DNA from: an uncultured Pseudomonadota bacterium
GTDB lineage: Bacteria; Pseudomonadota; Gammaproteobacteria; Burkholderiales; Nitrosomonadaceae
NCBI GenBank assembly: GCA_903957805.1
Contig: CAJBQQ010000050.1
Location: 1-5,723 of the forward strand
Direction of reading: 5' to 3'
DNA: 5,723 nucleotides
The translations under genes were made by a program, and so were the position numbers. This document shows positions 1 to 5,501 of this stretch, piece after piece; positions within the stretch are counted from its first letter, which is position 1, and each line of letters starts with the position of its first letter. The notes under the pieces are model-generated. The model saw nothing but the letters and a program-made list of their open reading frames with translations. It ran no database searches and was not told the origin of the DNA.

Positions 1-585
1 CAATTCTGGCCGTGTGTAGTGGGGGCAATCCAGTAGACTCTTGCGTCCATCCGCAAACGAATCTTGGTTGGCCGATTCGGGGTCACCCAGCACCCCCGGC
101 ATTTGTCGCACCAGCCCATCAATCAGAACCATTGCTGCTAATTCGCCGCCGGAGAGCACGTAATCGCCAATGGATATCTCTTCATCCACTTGGCGTGCTA
201 TTAAGCGCTCATCCACGCCTTCATAACGACCACACAGCAGTACCACTCCCTGCAGTTTGCCTAAATCCATCACGGTTGCCTGGTTGAGGGGCCGACCTTG
301 AGGGGAGAGGTAAATTACTTTTGTCCCGCTGGTGCCGCTTGTTGCCTGTCTCGCTTTGGCAGCTTCAATCGCTTTCTCTAGCGGCTGTGCCATCATTACC
401 ATGCCTGGGCCACCGCCATATGGTCGGTCATCCACTGTGCGGTATTCATTTTCGGCAAAATCACGTGGATTCCATGTATTGAGCTGGTAAATCGCCCTTT
501 CTTTCGCCCTGCCAGTTACTCCATATCTACCAATAGCATCAAACATTTCCGGAAACAGGGTGATAACATCGAATTCGAAGGGCAT
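1..585 (-). CDS. trmD: tRNA (guanine-N1)-methyltransferase TrmD, C-terminus cut by window edge
   Basis: TrmD transfers a methyl group from S-adenosylmethionine to N1 of G37, next to the anticodon of certain tRNAs, which prevents +1 frameshifting; it acts in the cytoplasm as a homodimer. I translated this frame by hand: 195 codons are open from the ATG at 585-583 to the left edge, against roughly 250 residues for the family, so about 55 C-terminal residues are missing. Family signatures are clear: ITLFPEMF (8-15), TVDDRPYGGGPGM (50-62), IYLSPQGR (91-98), LCGRYEGVDER (117-127) and SIGDYVLSGGEL (138-149). The last two belong to the SPOUT trefoil-knot cofactor site. R160 and D175 align with the catalytic Arg154 and Asp169 of the enterobacterial/Haemophilus enzyme. 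The start lies 2 bases after the rimM stop and lacks a good Shine-Dalgarno sequence, so translational coupling to rimM is likely. One oddity is three extra residues (RKS, 181-183) between DSFADG and LLDCPHYTRP. Confidence 0.97.
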   Translation of the reverse strand, partial: MPFEFDVITLFPEMFDAIGRYGVTGRAKERAIYQLNTWNPRDFAENEYRTVDDRPYGGGPGMVMMAQPLEKAIEAAKARQATSGTSGTKVIYLSPQGRPLNQATVMDLGKLQGVVLLCGRYEGVDERLIARQVDEEISIGDYVLSGGELAAMVLIDGLVRQMPGVLGDPESANQDSFADGRKSLLDCPHYTRPEL

Positions 586-587
586 GA

Positions 588-1100
588 TTAGTAATCAATG
601 CCCCAGTCCACCGTCAAACGGTAGGCTGTCAGGTCGACTTTCATGATCACTTGGGCAGTAAAGGGAATTAGCCTTTCTGTCGAGCCTTCTTTCTCATCCT
701 GTACTTGCAGCACATCGTTGGCGCCAGTCTCTAGCAAACTGACCACTCTTCCAAGACATTCGTCTTGCAGGTTGATCACTTCTAGGCCGATTAGGTCCGA
801 CCAGTAGTAGCCATCCTTGCCGTTTTTGGGCAACGTAGGCAACTGGCTCCGAGGGACTGCGATCTGTAATCCCTTTAGATGCAATGCCGCAGTACGATCA
901 GAGCATTGATCAATGGCGGCAGTCAGCATCTTTCCATGAACGTTGCACTCGTTAACTTTTGCCTGACGCCATCTTCCGTTACCCTCACCCAGCCACCACA
1001 CTGGGTAGTCAAGTAGGCCATCCACATATTCAGTGAAGGGAAGAACTTTGATCCAGCCGAGTACGCCAAAAGAACCGGCAATGCGCCCCATCACCACCAT
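588..1100 (-). CDS. rimM: Ribosome maturation factor RimM
   Basis: RimM binds ribosomal protein S19 and helps mature the 3' (head) domain of the 30S subunit and process 16S rRNA. With the ATG at 1100-1098 the protein has 170 residues. The N-terminal RimM domain carries IAGSFGVLGWIKV (7-19) and the typical TEYVDGLLDYPVWW stretch. The C-terminal PRC-barrel begins at YYWSDLIGLEV (98-108) and holds LETGANDVL (123-131), LIPF (144-147) and the terminal VDWGIDY. The start is uncertain. The frame is open further upstream to a TTG at 1157-1155, which would give 189 residues and overlap rpsP by 35 bases. The TTG has no well-placed Shine-Dalgarno, whereas the ATG has a weak GGA 4 bases upstream and lies 22 bases after the rpsP stop, so I prefer the ATG. 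Against this, the ADP residues just before MVVMG resemble the N-terminus of other RimM proteins (E. coli has DPIVLG). The stop sits 2 bases before trmD. Confidence 0.95.
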   Translation of the reverse strand: MVVMGRIAGSFGVLGWIKVLPFTEYVDGLLDYPVWWLGEGNGRWRQAKVNECNVHGKMLTAAIDQCSDRTAALHLKGLQIAVPRSQLPTLPKNGKDGYYWSDLIGLEVINLQDECLGRVVSLLETGANDVLQVQDEKEGSTERLIPFTAQVIMKVDLTAYRLTVDWGIDY

Positions 1101-1122
1101 GGGATCCGCTACTTCGCCCTGC

Positions 1123-1389
1123 TTAACTGTTTGTTGCGGCTTGTTGTTTTGCGCCAAACTGCTTGACCAGCCTTGTCACAGTGTCGGATAACTGGGCGCC
1201 CTGCGAGCGCCAATGACTGACCCGATCCAGTTGGACGCGTAATGCTTCTTCGCCTTCGGTTGCCCTAGGGTTATAAAAACCAACGCGCTCAATGAATTTT
1301 CCGTCACGTGCATTACGGGAATCCGCCACTACCAAGTTATAAAAAGGACGTTTCTTGGCGCCGCCTCGCGCCAGTCGAATAATGACCAT
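1123..1389 (-). CDS. rpsP: 30S ribosomal protein S16
   Basis: S16 is a small primary-binding protein of the 30S subunit that contacts 16S rRNA and speeds assembly of the body domain. The 88-residue product begins MVIIRLARGGAKKRPFYNLV and continues through VADSRNARDGKFIERVGFYNP (residues 21-41), the hallmark S16 block; LDRVSHWRSQGAQ (54-66) is also typical. E. coli S16 has 82 residues, so this one is full length with a slightly longer, Gln/Ala-rich tail. The ATG at 1389-1387 has a weak Shine-Dalgarno (AGG, 7 bases upstream). It is the first gene of an rpsP-rimM-trmD run, with a promoter candidate about 45 bases upstream. In E. coli the same operon continues to rplS, which would lie beyond the left edge here. 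Confidence 0.98.
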   Translation of the reverse strand: MVIIRLARGGAKKRPFYNLVVADSRNARDGKFIERVGFYNPRATEGEEALRVQLDRVSHWRSQGAQLSDTVTRLVKQFGAKQQAATNS

Positions 1390-1401
1390 ATCTATGCCTA
1401 T

Positions 1402-1414
1402 ACCTTATGAAGGT
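1402..1414 (-). promoter_or_regulatory. Small hairpin in the rpsP leader
   Basis: On the minus strand the leader contains ACCTT-CAT-AAGGT, a perfect 5-base-pair inverted repeat with a 3-base loop, ending 12 bases before the rpsP ATG. The 3' arm contains AAGG, a Shine-Dalgarno-like sequence, although it is somewhat far from the start. Two tandem TTTCGG hexamers (1426-1415) lie directly upstream. The structure is seen in the sequence; any role in controlling S16 translation is inference, and a 5-bp stem can arise by chance. Confidence 0.35.
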
Positions 1415-1434
1415 CCGAAACCGAAAAGGGTGTG

Positions 1435-1464
1435 ATTTTACGGTACTTTTCCCGCTCTTAGCAA
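1435..1464 (-). promoter_or_regulatory. Predicted sigma-70-type promoter of rpsP-rimM-trmD
   Basis: On the minus strand a -35 box TTGCTA (1464-1459, 4 of 6 consensus bases) is separated by 18 bases from a -10 box TAAAAT (1440-1435, 5 of 6). Transcription would start near 1428-1431, giving a leader of about 40 bases before the rpsP ATG. It lies in the 138-base gap between the polA stop and rpsP, which is where the operon needs a promoter. I see no hairpin followed by a T-run in the gap, so polA transcripts may also read through into rpsP. Confidence 0.6.
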
Positions 1465-1527
1465 GAGATAAAGAGATTCCCGGAGACTGGAGTGGCAAGA
1501 GCATGTTTTAATCTATGTAGTTTCAAG

Positions 1528-4266
1528 CTAGTGCGCCTGTTCCCAATTTGGCCCTACACCTGTTTCTACCAGCAATGGCACATCAAGATGGGCAACACCA
1601 CACATGAGTTTTGGTAGTTCTCGTTTCACCAACTCGATTTCGTTATCCGGGACCTCCAGCACCAGCTCATCATGGACTTGCATGATGAGCTTGCTGGACA
1701 GTTTTTCATGCGCCAACCAATTGTGCACTGCAATCATCGCGAGCTTGATGATGTCCGCTGCTGTACCTTGCATCGGAGCGTTGATAGCCGCTCGCTCTGC
1801 ACCTTGTCTGCGATTGCCATTTGGGCTGTTGATTTCAGGCAACCACAATCTGCGTCCAAAAACGGTTTCAACGTAGCCGTTACTTTTGGCAACTTCTCGG
1901 GTACGCTGCATATAGTCTGCCACACCAGGGTAGCGTGCAAAATATCGATCCATGTAGGCACGTGCGGCAGCTCGTTCAATGCCTAGTTGTGAGGCTAGGC
2001 CGAATTCAGACATACCGTAGATCAGGCCAAAGTTAATGATTTTGGCATAGCGGCGCTGTTCATTGTCTACCGCCTCCAATGACACGCCAAACACTTCTGC
2101 AGCGGTGGCGCGGTGGATGTCTTCCCCCGCAGCAAAGGCTCTGAGAAGCCCTGCGTCTTGCGCAATGTGAGCCATGATACGCAGCTCGATCTGTGAGTAG
2201 TCAGCAGAGATGATGCTGTGACCGCTTGGGGCAATGAATGCTTCACGGATACGGCGTCCTTCGGCGGTGCGTACCGGGATATTTTGTAAGTTGGGCTCGT
2301 TGCTAGTGAGCCGCCCTGTCACAGCTACTGACTGGGCGTAGTTGGTATGCACTCGCCCGGTTTTACTGTCAACCATGCGCGGTAGCTTGTCTGTATAAGT
2401 GGACTTAAGTTTTGCAAGGCTACGATAATTAAGCAGAATCTGTGGCAGCGGATAGTCCAACGCAAGCTTCTGCAGGACATCCTCGTCGGTTGACGGTACT
2501 CCGCCCGGTGTTTTTTTTATGATGGGGAGCTTGAGTTGATCGAATAGAATTTCCTGTATTTGCTTGGGCGAGTTTAGATTGAAAGGCTGGCCAGCGATGG
2601 CAAATGCCTGTTGCTCGAGAAGTAGCATTTTCTCGCCCAGTTCACGGCTCTGTACTTCTAGAAGTTTGATATCCAGCAAAACGCCATTGCGCTCTATCTC
2701 GAAAAGCACCCCCAGCACTGGCATTTCGAGTATGTGGTAAATATGGCTCAGCTTAGTGTCACCCTCAATTTGTGGGTACAGATGCTGATGCAGTTGCATG
2801 GTGATATCGGCATCCTCAGCCGCATATTGCGTGGCCCGTTCAATATCCACCTGGTTAAAATTAATTCGGCTGACACCCTTGCCAGTCACTTCATCGTAGC
2901 TAATAGTCTTGACGCCCAGATGGTGTAGTGCAAGGCTGTCCATGTTATGCGGACGGTGTGACTCCAGTACGTAGGACTGCAACAAAGTATCATGGACGAT
3001 GCCGTTTAACTGCAGGCCATGATTAGCAAAAATATGCTTGTCGTATTTGAGGTTCTGCCCCAGTTTGGGTTTTTCTGGGTTTTCAATCCATTGTTTGAGT
3101 GTGTTCAGTACGAGATTGGTTGCCAATTGTGGCGGAGCACCGGCGTAACAGTGATTAAGTGGCAAATAAGCGGCTTGGTGTGGCGCGATGGAAAATGAGA
3201 TACCGACGAGTTCTGCTTGCATCGGGTTTAGGCCGGTGGTTTCGGTATCTAATGAGACTATAGGTGCGGCATCGATACGTGTGACCCATTCATCTAACTG
3301 GGACTGGGTGAGTATGGTCTGATAGTCAGTAGGCGCCGACTCAACAGATATTTGCCGGCGCGGAGTGAGTCCTGGGTGCTCGCTTGCAGAAGGTGTTGCA
3401 TTATTATTTTCTGAACCCGGAGACTGTCGCAACTCTTTCAGCCAGGTTTTTAAATCTAATCTTTCGTATAATTCGGCAAGTTTAGCCGTATCCTGCGGTT
3501 TTAAGCCAAGGCTATGTAATTCAACCGGCAATGCGACATCGCACTTGATGGCGAGTAGCTCGCGTGACTTATTCAGCCAATCTAGTGACTTACGTAAATT
3601 CTCCCCAACCACTCCGCCGATTTCGCTGGCATGGGTAATGATGTTGTCCAGCGTGCCATATTGAGCAAGCCACTTCAATGCAGTTTTGGGGCCGACCTTT
3701 TCTACTCCGGGAATGTTGTCTGCCGTATCACCGACTAATGCAAGGTAATCGAGCATACGTACCGGCGGTATGCCGAACTTGGCAAGCACGCCGTCCTCAT
3801 CAAGGATCTCATTACTCATGGTGTTGATCAACGTGATCTGCGGGCTGACTAATTGTGCAATATCCTTGTCTCCGGTGGAGATGATGCAGCGGATATTCTC
3901 ATGCATGGCTTGTTTTGCCAGGGTGCCGATTACGTCGTCAGCCTCCACCCCATCGACTATCAGCATTGGCCACCCCATGGCGCGTATACACTCATGCAGC
4001 GGCGCAATTTGTGCCACCAGATTATCTGGCATGGGAGGACGGTGAGCCTTGTATTCGGGATATAGTTCGTTGCGAAAAGTCTTACCTTTTGCATCAAACA
4101 CACAAGCGCTATAATCAGCTTGGTAGTCCTTGTGCAGACGCCGCAGCATATTGAGAACGCCATGAATTGCACCAGTCGGCTCATTAAAGCGATTTCGCAA
4201 GTCCGGTAATGCGTGGAAAGCGCGATACAAATAGGAAGATCCGTCAACTAGCAGCAGTGTTTTCAT
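1528..4266 (-). CDS. polA: DNA polymerase I
   Basis: PolA fills gaps, removes RNA primers from Okazaki fragments and resynthesises DNA in excision repair. The 912-residue protein is full length (E. coli: 928). The N-terminal flap endonuclease (about 1-280) shows its metal-binding acidic residues: D8, D58, E108/D110/D111 (EADD), D133/D135 (TGDKD) and D180/D183 (GDTADN). A low-complexity Ser/Asn/Pro linker follows (about 281-305). The DEDDy proofreading domain is intact: D340 and E342 (DTET), D409 (NLKYD), Y481 and D485 (YAAED). The polymerase domain has motif A (DYSQIELR, D689, steric gate E694), motif B (R738, K742, F746, Y750; KIINFGLIYG) and motif C (QVHDELVLEV, D866). F746, not Tyr, predicts discrimination against dideoxynucleotides. 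The ATG at 4266-4264 has only a weak purine-rich AGAAGA upstream. The gene is divergent from the LOG gene across 23 bases and points towards rpsP. An A8 run lies in the codons for I583-T586. Confidence 0.99.
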   Translation of the reverse strand: MKTLLLVDGSSYLYRAFHALPDLRNRFNEPTGAIHGVLNMLRRLHKDYQADYSACVFDAKGKTFRNELYPEYKAHRPPMPDNLVAQIAPLHECIRAMGWPMLIVDGVEADDVIGTLAKQAMHENIRCIISTGDKDIAQLVSPQITLINTMSNEILDEDGVLAKFGIPPVRMLDYLALVGDTADNIPGVEKVGPKTALKWLAQYGTLDNIITHASEIGGVVGENLRKSLDWLNKSRELLAIKCDVALPVELHSLGLKPQDTAKLAELYERLDLKTWLKELRQSPGSENNNATPSASEHPGLTPRRQISVESAPTDYQTILTQSQLDEWVTRIDAAPIVSLDTETTGLNPMQAELVGISFSIAPHQAAYLPLNHCYAGAPPQLATNLVLNTLKQWIENPEKPKLGQNLKYDKHIFANHGLQLNGIVHDTLLQSYVLESHRPHNMDSLALHHLGVKTISYDEVTGKGVSRINFNQVDIERATQYAAEDADITMQLHQHLYPQIEGDTKLSHIYHILEMPVLGVLFEIERNGVLLDIKLLEVQSRELGEKMLLLEQQAFAIAGQPFNLNSPKQIQEILFDQLKLPIIKKTPGGVPSTDEDVLQKLALDYPLPQILLNYRSLAKLKSTYTDKLPRMVDSKTGRVHTNYAQSVAVTGRLTSNEPNLQNIPVRTAEGRRIREAFIAPSGHSIISADYSQIELRIMAHIAQDAGLLRAFAAGEDIHRATAAEVFGVSLEAVDNEQRRYAKIINFGLIYGMSEFGLASQLGIERAAARAYMDRYFARYPGVADYMQRTREVAKSNGYVETVFGRRLWLPEINSPNGNRRQGAERAAINAPMQGTAADIIKLAMIAVHNWLAHEKLSSKLIMQVHDELVLEVPDNEIELVKRELPKLMCGVAHLDVPLLVETGVGPNWEQAH

Positions 4267-4289
4267 TTAATTCTTCTAAAGGTGTCTGC
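4267..4289. promoter_or_regulatory. 23-base divergent intergenic region between polA and the LOG-family gene
   Basis: The polA start codon (minus) and the LOG-family start codon (plus) are separated by only 23 bases, which hold little beyond the two ribosome-binding sites: AGAAGA for polA on the minus strand and AAAGGTG for the LOG gene on the plus strand. There is no room for a full promoter for either gene. Promoters must therefore overlap the first codons of the opposing gene, and the two genes may influence each other's expression. I found no convincing -35/-10 pair in either flank. Confidence 0.6.
4278..4284 (+). promoter_or_regulatory. Ribosome-binding site fixing the LOG-family start
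   Basis: AAAGGTG lies 5 bases upstream of the ATG at 4290. It decides the start: the frame is open 27 codons further upstream to an ATG at 4209, but that extension is antisense to the polA start, reads as an unrelated N-terminus and lacks a comparable site. Confidence 0.85.
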
Positions 4290-5018
4290 ATGAGCGCACA
4301 AGATAAACTGACTGGTGCAATCGGTACCGACCTTCCAGAGCAGTCTTGGTCGGCAAAAGAGTCCTGGCGCGTATTCGGCATTATGGCAGAATTTGTCGAA
4401 GCAACTGAGCGCCTCAACACGATCCAGCCTGCAGTAAGCATCTTTGGTAGTGCCCGTACTCCCTCAGACCATCCTCACTATAAATTAGCCGAGCAGATTG
4501 CACGGCAGCTTTCTGATGCGGGCTTTTCTGTTATATCAGGTGGCGGCCCCGGCATCATGGAGGCGGCTAATAAAGGTGCTTTTTCTGGAAGATCGCTCAG
4601 TGTTGGTCTCAACATTCAGCTTCCGCACGAGCAACATAACAATGCGTATCAGGACGTCAGCAGAACTTTCCGTCATTTCTTTGCACGCAAATACATGTTC
4701 GTAAAATTTGCTACCGCCTATGTGGTCATGCCCGGGGGATTTGGTACACTGGATGAACTGATGGAGGCGCTGACATTGGTTCAAACTGGCAAGACTCGGA
4801 AAATGCCGATCATCCTAGTTTGTTCTGACTTTTGGGGGGGTATGCTCGATTGGTTCCGTCAGGTATTGGTAGCTGAGAATATGATCTCTGCAGGAGACAT
4901 GGATCTGGTGCAGTTGATTGATGAACCTCATCAAGTGGTTGACGCAATTTTCAAGTATTATGAGACTCGCGGCTTTGAACCTTCGGCGGTGGAACGGGAA
5001 ATTCAGCTCAATTTATAA
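4290..5018 (+). CDS. LOG-family (TIGR00730) Rossmann-fold protein, probable nucleoside 5'-monophosphate phosphoribohydrolase
   Basis: LOG-family enzymes hydrolyse the N-glycosidic bond of nucleoside 5'-monophosphates, releasing the base and ribose 5-phosphate. Plant and some bacterial members activate cytokinins; other bacterial relatives act in purine nucleotide turnover. The family was formerly mislabelled lysine decarboxylase. This 242-residue protein has the Rossmann start AVSIFGSARTP (48-58), SGGGPGIMEAANKGA (83-97, with E91), a conserved R134-K135 pair, and the signature PGGFGTLDE (148-156), followed by the typical ALTLVQTGK. A 45-residue helical N-terminal extension makes it longer than the ~195-residue minimal LOG proteins and places it with the larger bacterial subgroup. 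The start at ATG 4290 is set by a strong Shine-Dalgarno 5 bases upstream. It is divergent from polA. The substrate cannot be read from sequence alone: family assignment is firm, cytokinin activity is not implied. A G7 run sits in the FWGGM codons, with the frame intact. Confidence 0.93.
   Translation: MSAQDKLTGAIGTDLPEQSWSAKESWRVFGIMAEFVEATERLNTIQPAVSIFGSARTPSDHPHYKLAEQIARQLSDAGFSVISGGGPGIMEAANKGAFSGRSLSVGLNIQLPHEQHNNAYQDVSRTFRHFFARKYMFVKFATAYVVMPGGFGTLDELMEALTLVQTGKTRKMPIILVCSDFWGGMLDWFRQVLVAENMISAGDMDLVQLIDEPHQVVDAIFKYYETRGFEPSAVEREIQLNL
4321..4353. repeat. Palindrome and inverted repeat inside the LOG-gene 5' end, upstream of polA
   Basis: A perfect 10-base palindrome, TCGGTACCGA (4321-4330), overlaps an inverted repeat with arms CCGACC (4327-4332) and GGTCGG (4348-4353). 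The site lies 55-87 bases upstream of the polA start codon, inside codons 11-22 of the divergent LOG-family gene. Position and symmetry would suit a polA operator, but coding constraint alone could also have produced it. Confidence 0.3.
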
Positions 5019-5048
5019 CAGCTCAGGCCATTTCAGCTAGAATAAAAC
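5004..5048 (+). repeat. Three CAGCT motifs with exact 15-base spacing
   Basis: CAGCT occurs at 5004, 5019 and 5034, exactly 15 bases apart. The first two units share CAGCTCA and an AT at positions 12-13; the third diverges after CAGCT. The array spans the LOG-family stop codon and the short gap before the DUF2782 gene. A weak -10-like TAGAAT (5038-5043) overlaps the last copy, without a good -35 box. The repeat is directly visible; a regulatory role is inference. Confidence 0.4.
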
Positions 5049-5065
5049 TATTGATAAATAAAGTT

Positions 5066-5070
5066 GGGAG
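5066..5070 (+). promoter_or_regulatory. Ribosome-binding site selecting a TTG start for the DUF2782 gene
   Basis: GGGAG lies 5 bases upstream of the TTG at 5076. The earlier in-frame TTG at 5064 overlaps this site and has nothing suitable upstream, so translation should begin at 5076. The resulting N-terminus, MRRIVFALLL, is a textbook signal-peptide start. Confidence 0.75.
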
Positions 5071-5075
5071 TCACC

Positions 5076-5429
5076 TTGCGTCGAATAGTTTTTGCATTGT
5101 TGCTGACCCTTGCGCTGCCGGTGGCTGCGCAGTCTACTCAGCCCAAGAAGCTGGTGCCGATCCCGGAGTCGCCCGAATTGCCGCTGCCACCACCATTGTC
5201 TGACTCGGAGCAGGATGCCTCGTTAGAACCCCAAGTCACCATCATCAAGCGCGGAGAGGACACGGTCGAGGAGTATCGCAGCAATGGTCGACTATATATG
5301 ATCAAGGTCACACCGCGCATTGGTTTGCCCTATTACCTGATTGATAACCGCGGAGATGGAACGTTTGCCACCCATAGTGATATGGACCAGGGTATACGTC
5401 CACCAATGTGGGTGATACACCGCTTCTAA
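5076..5429 (+). CDS. DUF2782 family protein, predicted secreted/periplasmic
   Basis: This matches the small proteobacterial DUF2782 family, whose function is unknown and which is often found next to polA or thrB in beta- and gammaproteobacteria (family knowledge, recalled not searched). The 117-residue product starts with a signal peptide: R2-R3, a hydrophobic core IVFALLLTLALPV (4-16), and a probable signal peptidase I site after A18 (VAA|Q). A proline-rich, acidic, probably disordered stretch follows (about 22-52, including PELPLPPP). The conserved domain (about 53-117) contains VTIIKRGEDTVEEYRSNG (54-71), LYMIKVTPRIGLPYYLID (73-90) and the end PPMWVIHRF. No lipobox cysteine is present, so it should be soluble in the periplasm. 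The start is TTG at 5076, chosen from its Shine-Dalgarno; an upstream TTG at 5064 would add four residues. It lies 57 bases after the LOG-family gene and 72 bases before thrB, so it may share a transcript with either. Confidence 0.85.
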   Translation: MRRIVFALLLTLALPVAAQSTQPKKLVPIPESPELPLPPPLSDSEQDASLEPQVTIIKRGEDTVEEYRSNGRLYMIKVTPRIGLPYYLIDNRGDGTFATHSDMDQGIRPPMWVIHRF

Positions 5430-5468
5430 AATTTCTATAAAGGCCAGGAAAAGAGACTGCAACGGCTC

Positions 5469-5498
5469 ATGCCTCGCCCCCTTCTTTCCCCTTCTTAA
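5469..5498 (+). other. 9-codon ORF and pyrimidine-rich tract just upstream of thrB
   Basis: An ATG at 5469 opens a 9-codon frame, MPRPLLSPS, ending at TAA 5496-5498. It is in the same frame as thrB and stops 3 bases before its ATG. From 5472 to 5501 the sequence is almost all C and T. The peptide has no threonine or isoleucine, so it is not a classical thr attenuation leader, and its own Shine-Dalgarno is poor. It could couple translation into thrB by termination-reinitiation, or be chance. Confidence 0.2.
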
Positions 5499-5501
5499 TT
5501 C

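Noticed and set aside
12..287. 91-codon plus-strand ORF at the left edge
   Set aside because: It is antisense to trmD, whose translation matches the TrmD family along its whole visible length; the ORF product has no recognisable family features.
1604..1986. Plus-strand ORFs of 90 and 104 codons and a minus-strand 81-codon ORF
   Set aside because: All lie over the conserved polymerase motifs B and C of polA in other frames and look like shadows of its codon use.
3365..4154. Several plus-strand ORFs of 70-99 codons opposite the polA 5' region
   Set aside because: They are antisense to the intact flap-endonuclease domain and the linker after it, overlap one another in different frames and show no family motifs.
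4209..4289. Upstream extension of the LOG-family gene to ATG 4209
   Set aside because: The extra 27 residues overlap the polA start antisense and lack a good ribosome-binding site, while AAAGGTG sits 5 bases before ATG 4290.
4536..4784. Minus-strand 82-codon ORF inside the LOG-family gene
   Set aside because: It is antisense to the PGGFGTLDE core of the LOG-family gene and has no recognisable features.
4834..4840. G7 homopolymer in the LOG-family gene, possibly a frameshift or phase-variation site
   Set aside because: The frame is intact through FWGGM and to a family-typical C-terminus; the run encodes ordinary Trp-Gly-Gly codons and is too short to argue for phase variation.
5138..5320. 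Minus-strand 60-codon ORF within the DUF2782 gene
   Set aside because: It is a shadow of the proline-rich coding stretch; its Gly/Ser-rich product is the complement of Pro-rich codons.
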